The notes beneath the pieces were generated by a model. The model saw only the letters and a program-made list of their open reading frames with translations. It searched no databases and was not told the DNA's origin. A stretch of 64,000 nucleotides of DNA from Trochalopteron elliotii. Its lineage: Eukaryota; Chordata; Aves; Passeriformes; Leiothrichidae. The stretch's first letter is position 1. Each line of letters starts with the position of its first letter. Positions 1 through 12,624 of this stretch are shown here, one piece after another. A program made the translations under genes and the position numbers. The stretch covers positions 2,669,859 through 2,733,858 of the forward strand of contig JANPWX010000172.1 of the NCBI GenBank assembly GCA_024734555.1, written 5' to 3'.

Positions 1-35
1 ATGCCATTACAGCGATCTGGATTTACCTTGGGGGG

Positions 36-52
36 AGAGGAGGAGGAGGAGG
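36..52 (+). repeat. short (AGG)n tract
   Basis: Five to six AGG units in a purine-rich stretch, directly after a G-run at 30-35. Confidence 0.8.
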
Positions 53-194
53 AAACAAAGCAAACACTCTCACAGGGAGGGAGGAAAATGCTTCGCCAAT
101 TTATTCTAAACCAAAAACGCTTGGTCGAAAGAGAAATTGATCGCTTCATTCATCAAACGAATAAAATACATTTCTGAGATCAGAGGGTGCTCGA

Positions 195-219
195 AGAGAT
201 AGAGATAGAGAGAGAGAGA
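195..219 (+). repeat. (AG)n/(AGAGAT)n purine microsatellite
   Basis: Alternating AGAGAT and AG units, just upstream of the splice-like signals at 280-360. Confidence 0.75.
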
Positions 220-720
220 CAGGGGGGAAAGTTCATAGTTGACAAGAACCGTCAAAAGGAGCAAGAAGTCATTGGAAGCTCACCTTGAAGTAATTCTTGT
301 TTTCTTCTATTTTCTCCTTTTTCCTTGTTTCTTTCTTTTAATTTTTTCTTTTTCTTCAGAAGTAGAATTTTTTCTTTTCTTCTGGGTAGTCAGAAAACGT
401 TTTAAGAAAAAGAAATCACCTGAAGCCAGAGGAAGACAAGATTTTTTGATTAATAAGGAAATCAATTTTGCAGAACGGAAAGGATGCTGACTTCTCAAAC
501 TCGCTGTTAGCAGAGGCGTCTCTGGGGAAGGCAAGCAGTTCGAGGCTGTTTTGGGAGCCATCAATCCCTGATACCCGGGTACACCTCAAAAATAAGCCGC
601 CACAATTTTTACAAGAAAGCATCTCTAATCGATATTTGTAAGCCGAACTACTTTACTTGCTCTTCTGCAGTTGTGTTTACAGTGTTAAAATATTGTCATT
701 TCACCACATTCTTCCCGAGC

Positions 721-3700
721 AGCAATACAGGGTTACATTACAGGCGTCTTCTACATGCAGTCCCAGAAGATGTGTGCATGTGGGTCATGTACTGACACCA
801 AAAATCACAGCTTGAAAATCCCCACTTCTCCACTCCTTACAGAGACCTTAATTTGCACCGGGATGAGCACTCTCCATTTCTTATTCAAGGGAAAAGACCC
901 TAACAATCTGGTCATCCAGTTTTCTCAATAGCTCGATTTCACCTTGCTAAATTTTATTAAATTAACATTTTACTCTCTTTGTCTTGCTTGTCTGGCACCA
1001 AATTCTGAAGGTCCTAACTTGCCCCCAAATGCATTTTTTTACCTACGTAGGGGAAGTTTGCTTACTGCTGTTGCAGTGCGGGATCAAAGATGAGTTTCAG
1101 AACAAATAAAGCAACTACTATTACTAAATCCATATGATTAATATGAATCACTCCTGGGAATTATCCTACAATTATTCTAACATTTACTCAACCCTGTGTA
1201 CTCCAGGGAGGGAAGTTTTCTCTAATGTGGAGGCACTGAGTCATATGTTCCAAAATCACTTTCCATAAATGATCTGAAGTAAAATTTAATCCAAACTCAA
1301 AAGGTCTGATTTACTATATAGTAGCTATGTAGTAGCGCAGTCTTGCCTCCTCTCACAGCCAAAAATGAAGTAAAAAATCATGCAGGAAAGAGAAGGGGAA
1401 AAAAAAGGTGGAGAGGGGCGAGGGGAAACTCCTAACTTTGCCGAAGTTTATACTCCCCTTTCAGCCAACTGAAATGTGGAGTGGAATCTATTCTGGAGGC
1501 AGGAGAGCACTGAACCTGTTGCCGGTGCTGGTTTGGCTCTGAATGACATTCTAACCCTGCCCCTGTTTTAGCAGAGATGTGGATTTAGGCAAATGGACAA
1601 GTTTGAATGTCTGAGCCATTCTCAGTCCCAAGCAGTGCATTACTGCCCATTAACTCTGGCTCTCGAGGTACAAGAAAATAGAGGTTACATGACCTTATAC
1701 CACCCCTCCCTCTGCTTTGGCAGTCACAGTTTCCCACCTGAAAGCCTGTGTATCATTTGGGTCACAAAGGCAAGTTTGTACAAAAGAGTTATACTGAAGC
1801 ACAGAGCAACTGAATCATGTATTGATGGTAAGGAGACAGCTATTCCTGCATCTATTTAGTCCCCATTTAATCTAATCTAACTTCAGATCATGACACCAGG
1901 TCCTCCAAGAAAAAAAAACGCTCTAGTGTCACTAATTACGATTCCTTTCTTTTGATGTCAGTATGTCACTTGCTATCCATGTGTCTGACCCACCTACTGA
2001 TTTTTTTGTATTTTATTCCAGTTGCCACTTGTATCTCAAGGGCTGTGTGCAAGCATTTGTAAAATAATAGTGCAAGACAGTATAAAGGATATTATGACCT
2101 CCATTTTCTGATATTGCTCCACAGAAAAAAAAAAAAAAAAAAAAAGGGCATGTTCACTAGTGGGAGCTTGCTGTGGGTTCTCCATATCCAAATGCAGGAA
2201 TCAGAGATGCCAGCACTGTCTATGCTGGCTCCCAGTGCTGATTTCCCTGGCATTGTCCCAGAGGGTATTCCCCAAATCAACATTCCCCAGCCAAACCCAA
2301 ATTGCACTTAACACCACAAAGGGGCAGTCACCAGAGATTTGGAGCAAGTGATGATCAGCCATATCACGAAGTTTTAGTGTGTTCAGAATCTTAAACAACT
2401 CCTACAGCCAAGGCCAATTTCTGTGTTTACTTTGTCTTCAGTGACAGCCTCACTCTTTAGCCAAAAGGAAGATATTCCAAGGTCTGACTTTAAATTTTTC
2501 AAAGCCCTGCTGTGCAATTAGAGTGACACTTCTATACTGGAATGCATAGCTTTGCTATGGCAACAACATATCATTGGTATATAACTCCACCAAGGGCAAA
2601 ATCATCTACCCTGATGGCCCCAATCACTTTTTTATGCAGAAGCATAATTCTCACAACAGCCTTTCCTTGAAAAAGTGGCTGTAAATTAGAGCATCTGTGT
2701 GCATGTCGTTTCAGTTTGTCATAACCACCCCTTCAGCAAAGGATGGTACTTGATGTAATCTGGGACACCAGTAGAAATCAGAGTTGCTGTTACATCATCA
2801 TATTGTAAATATACAATTAGTTATTTTCCTAGACTTGTTAAAATTTCGCTTTATAAACTGGTAAGTTAAATCTAGAGGAACCTAAGGCTTGATCTGTATG
2901 TCACAGACCATTACATTTCTTCCAGTTAATTTTTGCTGAGTGCAATATGATATATCTGACTTTCGAAACAGGTGCTTGATGGGACCTGACTTATCAGCTT
3001 ATGGAGAATCTTGATAGTATATGCCAGCCATGATTCATTGGTTAAAGCAAACAGAATACACCAGAAAAATAAAAACCCTCCATGTTTCTTTATTTCTAGT
3101 AAAAGTTTTTCAGTAATTTATCCTTCTGTTCTTCTCAGCTAAGTTACTGAATTTTATTATCCATCATTTTCCATTAAAGAGGCTTACATACGGTAGTGAA
3201 GTACCTCTCTATCTTTGCTCTGGCAACCTAAGCAAACCAGAAATTTGTGTGAGTCACCTTCCTCAGTTACTGAGCTCTGAGTCAGGCTTTCTCTTACACT
3301 GTCACCAATTTTACAGCCTCCTCTCTCATAGCATGAAAGCCATAACTACCTATACAGTATCAGGGGATTTTGCATTCGTTCCATCAGCAGCCTGTTTTTT
3401 TATTTCTATTTAATGTTTCTTGTCCAGGCCACCAAGGACTGTGGTAGCCCAAATGCAGTTCTGCAGCACTGACATAGGTCTGCATGTTCATAGTTTTCTT
3501 CACTATAACACTGCTTTTCTCCACCTCTATCTTCTCAGATGTAAACACTGGGGTCCTGAATGTCTTATTTTGTATTTTGCAATATTTAGAATAGTTTGTG
3601 GGGTTTTTTTGTCAACTCAGATTTCTCTGAGACATTCATCCACTTTAGCTGCAGGACTGACCTGATACCTAGAAAAACATTTATTAGAAGAAAATAAAAG

Positions 3701-5340
3701 GGATTACTAATAAAATAAAAGCCATCTGATAGTTCTGCTGTATGAACAGTCTTCCATAGACATGGTGGTAGCTGTGGAGGTGTACAGGTGCCACATACAC
3801 AATATGGCAAGTGCATCTTTGACACGAATTTGATTAATATTAGGTATGTACATATTTCTGACCACCAGATTACAACAGCCAGTAGTGCTGAACATCCCAG
3901 TCTGTGCAGAACCACGTTAGCCATAATCCCATTTCATGATGATGTCTATACCACTGACACTCTTTTGTGCTCTTCAAATTAGCCCATTTTTAACTTGCTT
4001 TAAATAGTTGCTGTCATCTACTGATTGAGCATACTGTAGGGGTAACACATAGCACGTGAAGATTAGAATGTCTAGGGGTAAATTCCTTACAGAAGCCTAG
4101 GCTGAGATATTTATAAACTAACCCCATAACCTCATTAACATAAATCAGATGTGCCATGCCAAGACATATTTTTTCATGAAAACAATGTTGATTGACATAT
4201 TTGGGAGAGGAATGCAAGTTATTAAATTCTTATTTTGTCAGTTTCACTGTTACTTTCTTCAATTTTTAAATGAATTTCCAAATTCTCTGATTAATTCTCT
4301 AACCCAGCAGGCACTATTTAATATCTTCTTTAGTTAATAATCTTTTTAAAAATGCTCAGTCTTCCTCTGTTGTTAAGATTACATCAACGTGATTTTCAAC
4401 TGAAAATTAAAACACTGATTTTGCACTTCCAACTAACATTAGATCCACACTGTTGAGAGGATTTCTTTTGGTTTTGCTCTATTTTAGAATTTTCACTGCT
4501 TTTTACCACTTTTACTGCATATTACTCCCATATTTTTCCTGTTGTCTGTAGATTCCTTCGTCAACTTCCTGTGTTTTATAACATGCAATGTAGGCTAATT
4601 GCTATGTAATATAGTTCTCTGCATGCTGTGTGGAGATTTTTTACTTCAGATTTTTGCCTTCATTTCACTCTCTCTGAGAACAGTTCTGGAGTCAGAAACT
4701 TGCCCTTCATGTAGATATTTCTATATTTCTCATATGCAATGTATTTCCTGCCTCCAGCCGCCCACCAGTTTCCAGTCTAAAAATTAATGCATCATAACAA
4801 GATCCAAAAAATAATTTTTTTTCCATGCTGGACATCATGCCTTCCAAGATGTGGATTTGCCCACGATTTTTAGAAACTATCAGTGATGCTTTTTTGCTAG
4901 CTGCATGAGATAAAATTGCACACATGCTGAACTGAGTTTGTCCAAATGCTACTATTTTTATGCCTAGATATGGCAGACAAAAGTATAAGAGGTAAGGCAT
5001 CCCATTTTTGGGTTTAATTTGGCAGTTTTTGACATGCACCTGTCAGCACCCTGTTCTTTGTTAGTACATCAATTCACATGCTTTTGAGACCAGTTGGTTG
5101 TAAGTTATAATTACCAAGTTGGTATTCCCCCCTGCCTTCTACTGTTCACGTGATTACTCCCACCAGGTGCCAGTGCTGATGACTATCTTCTCACTAATAA
5201 AACTTTCCTCTTCCCTGACTGTGCTATCCATACACCTTACCACTTTTGTAAAAGAATCCAAAGAATTAAATTTCATATTCTTTGTTACATTGATTCAAAC
5301 TTTGTTGTTTATTGTATCATATTTACAACTGGAAACATGT
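721..5340. other. gene-free AT-rich stretch
   Basis: No coding signal is recognised; the longest open frames are about 110 codons, unfamiliar, and overlap on opposite strands. A 21-base A run sits at 2125-2145. No CR1 tail or other repeat family was recognised. If the gypsy remnant to the right once had a 3' LTR, it would lie here on the minus strand, but I could not see matching LTR ends. Confidence 0.6.
2125..2145 (+). repeat. poly(A) run, 21 bases
   Basis: Uninterrupted A run. No recognisable retroposed body was seen upstream, so it is listed as simple sequence only. Confidence 0.85.
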
Positions 5341-5652
5341 TTGTATCTTGCAGCTCTCTTTCTTGGAGTGACTGTACTAAAACCCTCTTGCCATTCTGAT
5401 TCCCAGCCACGCCCCTTACCCATGAACAAGACACACCCTTCATGCAACTTCTCTCCTATTACTACATGTCCTATTGTTCCTCTGAAGCAAAAGCTGAACT
5501 TCGGTCCAGAAGCTAAGTCCTGAGAACAATATTTGTAACTTGTAAGTGTGGAAGAGCCTCTAAAAAGTTGATACGGATATTTATCTAGCCATGCCTCTTG
5601 CTTTCTTCTCAAATTCCCAAGGTCTTTCTTTAACCCTCTACCACAAGTTGCA

Positions 5653-5677
5653 GTGAGTATCAGAGGATGATACTCAC
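5653..5677 (+). repeat. perfect 10-bp hairpin
   Basis: GTGAGTATCA (5653-5662), loop GAGGA, then TGATACTCAC (5668-5677). It lies inside the gypsy remnant, in the putative integrase end. It has no U-run and is not a terminator. Confidence 0.8.
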
Positions 5678-7017
5678 AGGATGATTTCACAAAATTTCTG
5701 CTTATGCAGTGCATTGATTCTCATTTTTTAACTTGATCATCTTGGTCACTTCATGTCTTTTTGGCTGTTTGCAACTTGACAGATAACCAATTGTGGTGTT
5801 TTGATCTCTGCATGCAGTTTGATACCACATTTTGGAAAGCCTATGACATTAAGCATTTGATTTATCAAAGGATAGTTACATCTCATAGCCCTTAGTCAAT
5901 AGCTTAGGGATTTGTTGGTATCACTATATTTCATGTCAGCTCTTTTCTGGTGGCTTTACATTCCCTAGAGATTTCAGTCATCTCATGTCATTTTATGCCA
6001 CCATGGAGATCTTCAATGCAGCATTCAGTAACGACAAATTAGAAGCAAAAATACATGGATGCACTAAAATAAATCTTAAATTGTGTCTTTGAATCTGGAT
6101 AGTTATTCCAGCACTTTTCTGAATATTCTTCCAATAAATCTGCAACTTTTTCAAAGTGAAGATTGAATTCTAATGATGGATTTATGCTACATATATTTAA
6201 AAATCCTCTCTGCTGTTACCTCCATTTGAATTACCACTATGAGCTACCACATCACCTTGGGAATTCATGTTCAGTTATACTCAATCTTTCAAAGGTTTCA
6301 GCTGTTTCAGCCACATACTACTCCAGATCCACATCCTGTGATAAAGTCAAATGTGGAAGCAGACATGGGACCATTTACCATGTGATCCAGGTAATTTAGT
6401 TAAAGTGACAAGTCGTTAAAATATATTTATGTCTAAAGAAATTCACATTCTTTGCAGCAATTCTTCCCCTGAAAATATTGATAAAATTAATGTGAAGAGG
6501 TGAGTCATAGGAGAACTGCTGGAGCAGCTATGATAGTTCTCCCTTAGATGAGGACTTCTCTTCTGTTGATCTCTTAGTTATCTGGCTTTCAACTTATTTA
6601 ATAAGTGTTACACTCAAATAGTTAACTTTTTATATCAGAATCTGGATTAAATCAAAGCATCCAGAGTCTATCAGAAAAATGCAGATATCTTTGCTAACAA
6701 AATACATTATAAAATGAAAAAAAGGTAAACCCTATTAACAAGATTCTTCCTTAATAAAGCAGACATAGAATTTTTTTTTTGTGACAATTAATTGTTTTGC
6801 TATCTTGTCATTCTCTGTTGATTGCATCTTACATTACTTTTTCTATGGCTTTGCCTGGGAGCAACTTATTAATTTTAGCTTTAGTATGCTGATTTTTTCC
6901 CATCCTTTTTGAAACTGCCTCAGACATATAAGATTTGCTATGTGCCTTTATTGCACCCTGTATATTCTTCCATGTCCCATGGCATTCTTTGAAAGGAAGT
7001 CTAAAATTCAATTCCGT

Positions 7018-7275
7018 AGATAGGTTATCTACTCAATTTGATCATCTGTGTTTGCAGACTACTCTTCAATCAAGCACACTTGGGACTTTCTATTCCACAA
7101 TTTCAAACACTTCTATCTGTTAGCAGGCAGGCCAGAACAGCTTTGCCAAATGGACTCATTTTGATCTTGCTATTTGAAATGTGCAGAGCTTTGAATTTTA
7201 ACTTTGGGCACAACACTTGCTGTGATTATGTCGCATTCAGCTCCACTGTCTATTTGGAATTCACTCTTTATCCAT
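7018..7275 (-). pseudogene. Retrotransposon aspartic protease remnant
   Basis: Codons on the minus strand read SEFQIDSGAECDIITASVV before a stop about 20 codons later. In this family the aspartate of D-S/T-G-A is catalytic, the enzyme works as a dimer, and it processes the gag-pol polyprotein. A later block in another frame reads SKIKMSPFGKAVLAC, corresponding to the flap and PLGK region, then FEIVE and VPSVLD, corresponding to the C-terminal F.VV...LLG region. The catalytic triad has survived, but at least one stop and one or two frameshifts separate it from the rest, so this is a pseudogene. The DSGAEC form and the adjacent zinc knuckle point to Ty3/gypsy rather than a vertebrate retrovirus. 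A domesticated protease gene is unlikely given the stops. Confidence 0.78.
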
Positions 7276-7670
7276 TTCTATGCGGTGTCAGAAGACAACC
7301 TGCTACAGAACATACCAGTGTAGATTCAATTAAGAGACTTAGTAAAATGTCATTGTTTCATTAACAGAGTTTCATCCTCCAGCTGCATTTTCCTGTTGCA
7401 GAGCAGTGCCAACACCTTGACATGGTGTCAGTTCTCTCCAGGGGTATTGAAAACACAGCCAGTCCTTACACTATGCTTCCCCTTCCAGTCACACGTTGTT
7501 TGGGCATGTGTTTCCAATCGTATGCTTCATTCTTTCAGTGCTTATTAGATACTTGGATTAAGAAAACATGCTTTCTGCTGTGTTTCAAATACCTTTGCAA
7601 CTTTGAATTTGTCTCTCGCATTAAAGTTGTGGTGGCCTAGTTATCCTTTATTTTGTCACAGATAGTTTTG

Positions 7671-10600
7671 TTTAGTCTGTTAGTCTGCTAACATTCATGT
7701 GATTTGGCTTTGCCACACAGACTGATGACTTAATGGGACAGACATTTCAACAAGGAGGTAGTTTCTGCTAAACAGAATTTATTTCCTTGAAAGTGCTGTT
7801 TTTTCATGGGTCTTCTTTTTGATGCTTTGTATAACATATCTAATTCCTCTTGCATTTATCTGCTTCACTTAAAATACCTACACTAAACTTTTCTGTGCTC
7901 CTAATCATTCACTAGTTTTGCGTCTTTCTTCCTTCTCTTTGCAGTAGCACAGCACTATAGGTAAGGGAACACTACTGCTTCTCTCTCCTGTTGTATTTCC
8001 AATGGTGCAATATTGAAATCCCTTCTGTCCCTAACACTAGGCCTGTCTATATATCACTAAAGGTATCTCAGGCTTAACTCTAGCAGAGCCAGTGTATCTA
8101 TCCCCCAAAGAAGCTTTGTCCAGCAATTGCCTAATCCCGGAAACATTTTATTCAGCTGCTGCCAGTCTCCAAACATTAACACAGAGAAAATCAAGGGAAC
8201 AAGAACTAGGAACTACAGATCCCAAACAGTTTGAAAGACTAAGCTGTACAAAAATGTCTTTTTTCTTTTTTTTTTTTTTTTTTTCCTAAAGGGAACTCTC
8301 ACACATAGGCAGAAAGAGTATGTGGTGTAATCCAGTTGGTCCTCAATGGGAAGACATGACTGCACAGCAGTCCTGTCCCAGGATGCAGGCTCCACTGAAG
8401 GAGGGGATGTCTCTCTGTGCTTGTGTCTTTTCCTCTGCTCTTGGAGACGAAGTCCCAGTGCCTAATGCCAACTTCTGGATTCATTGCTGGGACCTGAGGT
8501 ACTTCTAGAGCTCCTGCTGCCTTTTTTTACAGAAGCTTTAGTATGCCATCAGCGTTTGTAACAAAGCCTATGATACTAGATCTCCCTGTTCTGTGAGGTG
8601 CTTGAGATAGGTTTTTCAAAAGTGTAGTGAGGAGGTACATGCCTTGAAACCACTCTTCTGCCCTTCTCAGTAGATACGTATTTTAGAATTTAGTCATGAT
8701 TTTTTCATCCTAATTAGATTCAGTTCTCTGCAATATTCATTCATTTCCCTTGAGGAAGCCTTGAGTTTTTAGGTCTGGTACAACTTTCTTCCTGTTTCTG
8801 ACGACATTTGCATTTTAAATGGTTTGATTTTATTCATCTATCTATGAACCTCAGCATTACACCTAACAAATTCTGAAGTATTATTGATAAATGCACTACC
8901 TTCCAGATCATCGCTGGATCTTGCAGAGAAATGGTAGCAACAAACAATTTAAACCAAAGCTGGATAAAACAGAACTTGTAAGTGCAACATTTCTGCTGCA
9001 GACACAGGCCTTCTATAAGGGTAATTAATAACAGTTGCTAATAGCAAGACCCAATTTTTAAAGAAGCAACTTCAGACAATCATGAGAAAATGAGATAAAT
9101 AATCAGCTCAAACAATAAAGATCAGCTGTAGCATAATTGCAGAACAGCATTTAAAGATTCAGGAGATCTAGTGCTTTTCATTAATCAGAATAAATATAAC
9201 ATTACAGATCTTCCTTATTCAAAGACTCTTGTGTGTGCATGTACAGCACATCTCTGAGAGCAGAAGCCAAATTATCTCTGTGTAGAAGAGTCTGATATTT
9301 TTAATAGCAGAATTCATAAGGACTTAGAAGTTCAGACAAGCCATTTTAAAGCTACTGTATCACTTTGGTGAAAGAAAAAAAATATACCTTTTAACTATTG
9401 AGGAAGAACACTTGCAGTTCTCAAAAATTTTGCCCAAAAGACAAATTATACCAGAAAGAATTGCTGTAACTACACTTGCCTGCAGTACTTCCATCTGGGG
9501 AAATCCCATAAGGAAATTATGCAGCCCAGCTTGGAGACGTTTAAGCAATGCAACACTTACCTGCAGTTTTGGAGCAGGAGGCATTCTGTTGCTCATAACT
9601 GAATGAGTTGCCATCTCTGTGTGTGTGTGTCAATAAAACCCTAAATATGTTTTCCTCTCAAGTCTGAGCAGTTAAGCGACTCCAGGCTTTGCAAGCAGCC
9701 ATCAGGTACAGCATGTCCCTGACAGACCAACCCTGCCTCCCTGAACTAGCCTGGTGGAAACAGTGGTTCTCCTTGCAAGCACAACCCCTCTCCACAACTG
9801 CCTGTTTAATACTTAATAGCCTATCTGCATACTTTTTATATAGGATTCCAGCATGCAAGCACCTGAGTTTTAAGCCTTCTCTTCCCCCTCCCACTTACTA
9901 TAAGGGGTCTTTCACTTGTTGTGTCATAGGTCTAAATGAAGGGTCATAGGACTAGATGAGAAAGGTGTAATGTACATAAGCAACCATTCCACACTATTTG
10001 TTCCCACTTTCAAGATCCTGTCCCAGCTCACAGCTTAAGCTCAGGAAAAAATGCTCCTTTCTTTTTGGAAACCAAGTTGCTGGCCCATGGGTCATATATT
10101 CTTGCAGATAGTGGTACAATATGTTTTCTAAGGAGCAGGGATCTGCTACATATTCCCCTTTCCCACACTTACTTTTTCTCACTAGCTCCTTGCTGAAATA
10201 TTTGGTCACTGATGTGAAACAGAAAGTCTGCCAGCGCATGATGCTCTCTAGCCATGTGTTTTGTTGTAGGCTGGATGGGTCACCCTGCCTATTACTGTGG
10301 TTGCTGATATTTCCCATGACATGATCTTCCTTTGAGTAACTTTCAGCTTTGCCAAACACCATAGAAATTTTCTATGTTGGGTGTACAGTGCCAAGTGAAT
10401 TTATATATACACACATAATTATGCAGAAAATAAACTGCCACTTCTAAGAAGGAATATGGTGTTCTTCCCATGCTAAAAATTTCTGCTGACCTTTTATTTG
10501 GAAAAACATAGGTCATCTCTCCCCTTTCTTGAAATCTGACAGCCTTTAATAATTTTTGGCCTTTATTCAAGGTTGCACCTTTTATCATCCCTTTGAGATG

Positions 10601-10869
10601 CTCCCCAAACTTGCCATCATGCAAGCCATCGAATAATTATGGCTCTCAAGAGGTCTGTAGGAGTATTTTAAGGCTAAGTGGGATACAAAGTGGGCTAAGT
10701 GGATTGTGTTCTCAGTCTCTGACCCACTGAATCATGGCTTCTTCCCTGGGTTGTGACACAAGAAAGTCCCTCAACCTCGGAACATTGCACAGCTTGGGAA
10801 TAAGGACATTAGCCTGAGAGGCATGAGGTAGGGGGTGTAAGCCTACTAAGGGAAGTAAAGCATAGGCAC
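7671..10869. other. gene-free stretch
   Basis: No recognised gene. The gag part of the gypsy element would be expected from 7671 to about 8500 on the minus strand, but I could not identify capsid motifs there. A T-rich run (8266-8284) and a short TG repeat (9616-9629) are present. Frames of 84-122 codons at 9360-10362 match nothing familiar. Confidence 0.6.
8266..8284 (+). repeat. poly(T) run, 19 bases
   Basis: Uninterrupted T run preceded by TTTTTTC. On the minus strand this is an A tail-like run, but no retroposed body ending there was recognised. Confidence 0.85.
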
Positions 10870-10938
10870 ATATATATAGATATAGGTATAGGTATAGATA
10901 TAGATATAGATATAGATATAGATGATATAGATATAGTT
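10870..10938 (+). repeat. (TATAGA)n hexanucleotide microsatellite
   Basis: About eleven hexamer units, with TATAGG variants at the left end and an interruption (GATGATATAG) near 10921-10930. Confidence 0.92.
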
Positions 10939-12460
10939 ATATATGAAAGTAGGCACTTATTTCTCAGCTAAATTTTGAAATGAACTACGGCATTTCAGAT
11001 GGAGACAGATCCTCTCGGTGATGGCAGAATACAACTACAACAGTTTCCTGACAGAGCCTCTTAGAGGATGTGGGGACAGACAGCAGTTTCTATTCTACTG
11101 TAGGAGTCAGATGTGTGATGAACTTTTCAGAACTGCTGACTTCTGACAGTTCTGGGATAGAAGATGCAACTCTTGATACTTGGGAAATTTTACAATAAAA
11201 AAAACAAAGAACATACGGAATTTTGAGGTTGTGCTTAGGTCCTGCCTAATTTTTACTTCAAGAAACAGTCTTTGGATGTGGCTGTAAATCTCCTGAAAAT
11301 TCTCCTTGCATGGAGTTGACACCAGACAGCTTTCCCATCTTGTAGGCCCCTCTACTGCTCAGTCCTCTGTGACACAGAACACCAACTCCACTCTTCACCA
11401 AAGCCTCTTCAGTGGAAGACTGACAGTCTTTTATATTGCAGGAATGTGTTCCCCAGGTCATGAACATTCCCCTGCCTCAGCAGTAGGCTGAACCAAACTC
11501 GCAGAACAACAGCTTCATGACCAGAGATCTATCCCATACCCACCCCAGGGTCTTCTTAATATCTATGATGTATTTCTACCATCACTTCAAAGTGACAGAG
11601 ACTTTTTTGTAAGCACTGTGAGAAGGGCTACCAAGAAGTTGGCTAGGTGAGAGACCATTGCTGGGTTATCATAATGGGCTGCTACAGCTGTTGTGAAACT
11701 GTGGATCCTACAGTGAGAAATATGATGGCAAAGTTCATGAATAATTTCTTCTTCATGGCAAAGGTTTGAATGCCATACAGTAAGTGCACTCTGAGAGAAC
11801 ATGACGACCAGTGCGAAGAAACAAAATAGTAAGTACTTGCTCTTTAGGTCAACAACCTTTTACCTGAATGACAAAATATTTCTGTTGAAAAAACCAGCAC
11901 ATAATCACATAAGAAAAGGTAGAGTGAAACAGTCTAATATTTTGTGTTTCTTAACTTTGGTTATTGACCTTGCAACTTCAAAGGTGTTTCTTTAATATTC
12001 TTTAATTCTCTTAGTTTCCAAACACTGTTTTATGCTTCATTTGTTTCCTGTTGTTCCCATTTCCTAGGTGCTGATTTCCTTTCTCAGTTGCTGTACTGGA
12101 GCTTCTTGGAGTGTGCACTGTCTTTTCAATTACTGTGTATGTGGTGTTTAGCACAGCGGGCAACTGAATCTGATTCCAAACACATCATTTATGTGCCTTG
12201 TTTGGGTTACCTCACATCTGCTCATGTGATTTGTCTGGCCAAACACAGAGGTAGCTTCTGTGCAGTTAGAGACCAATTTGAAAATCAGTCAAGGGGCTAG
12301 ACAGCACGTCAGATATGATGGATCAAGAGTTCAAAGAAGGCCATAACCCAGAATCACTGCTGCTGAACCACTTTTAGAAAGCTGATCCATTCACTGCTCC
12401 ATGAAGAGCTGTTCCTTCAGAGGTTAAAGGAGAGTGTGTTTGTTTACTGGGCAAGATCAG
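10939..12460. other. gene-free stretch
   Basis: No coding, RNA or repeat family recognised. Open frames are at most 71 codons and unfamiliar. Confidence 0.6.
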
Positions 12461-12502
12461 GGGAAAAAACAAAAAGAAAAAAAAAAAAAGAAAAAAAAGA
12501 GG
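12461..12502 (+). repeat. A-rich low-complexity tract
   Basis: A runs broken by single C or G, including a 13-base A run. Confidence 0.85.
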
Positions 12503-12624
12503 AACCAGTGCATTGTATCTCATATTGACAGAAAGGACTTAGGTAGTGAAAATGAATTGCAGTGTAAGAAAACTACCAACATGCTTCACTGCATGTCAAG
12601 TACACAAATAGGCTCATGGCTGAG

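Larger units (their letters stand above)
1..720. promoter_or_regulatory. CpG-enriched segment with splice-like signals; possible promoter edge or 5' exon
   Basis: About 18 CpG dinucleotides fall in 720 bases, against about 12 in the next 1,380. Read on the minus strand, a purine-rich stretch (about 359 down to 289) ends in AATTACTTCAAG followed by GTGAGC, a good 5' splice site. A second AAG/GTAAAT lies near 28. Read on the plus strand, 295-357 is a long polypyrimidine tract ending TTCTTCAG at 359, a good 3' splice site. The same bases cannot serve both strands, so at most one reading is right. Reading frames here (83 codons +, 85 codons -) match no family I know. The CpG content and the donor favour a leftward-transcribed 5' untranslated exon of a gene beyond the window, but this is inference. 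It could also be a regulatory element with no exon. Confidence 0.3.
5350..7670 (-). mobile_element. Decayed Ty3/gypsy-type retrotransposon, gag-pol remnant (dead)
   Basis: Read leftwards on the minus strand, ordered fragments match the gag-pol plan of Ty3/gypsy elements. (1) 7603-7670: weak capsid-end similarity. (2) 7365-7422: zinc-knuckle remnant with C..C, then GKC and a final C; a worn second knuckle follows. (3) 7018-7275: aspartic protease, with active site FQIDSGAECDII (DSG codons at 7242-7250), then after a frame change SKIKMSPFGKAVLAC and FEIVE, the usual protease core order. (4) about 6430-7000: reverse-transcriptase vestiges, including AINRE near 6825, a TLDA block near 6650 and EELLQRM near 6455. 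(5) 5350-5714: a 139-codon open stretch that may be the integrase C-terminal end. Stops and frameshifts are frequent, so no protein can be made. It is about 2.3 kb against about 4 kb for an intact gag-pol, so it has internal losses. LTRs were not identified. The protease is the firm part; the reverse transcriptase is moderate and the integrase weak. Confidence 0.72.

Noticed and set aside
2125..2145. Poly(A) run as the tail of a processed pseudogene
   Set aside because: No recognisable gene body precedes it on either strand.
5119..5523. 134-codon plus-strand frame with hydrophobic runs
   Set aside because: It lies opposite the putative integrase end of the gypsy remnant and matches no family; treated as a shadow.
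5653..5677. Hairpin as a transcription terminator
   Set aside because: No U-run follows and the context is a vertebrate genome.
9765..9785. CAGTGGTTCTC resembling a hAT transposon end
   Set aside because: Only 11 bases match and no second inverted end or target duplication was found.
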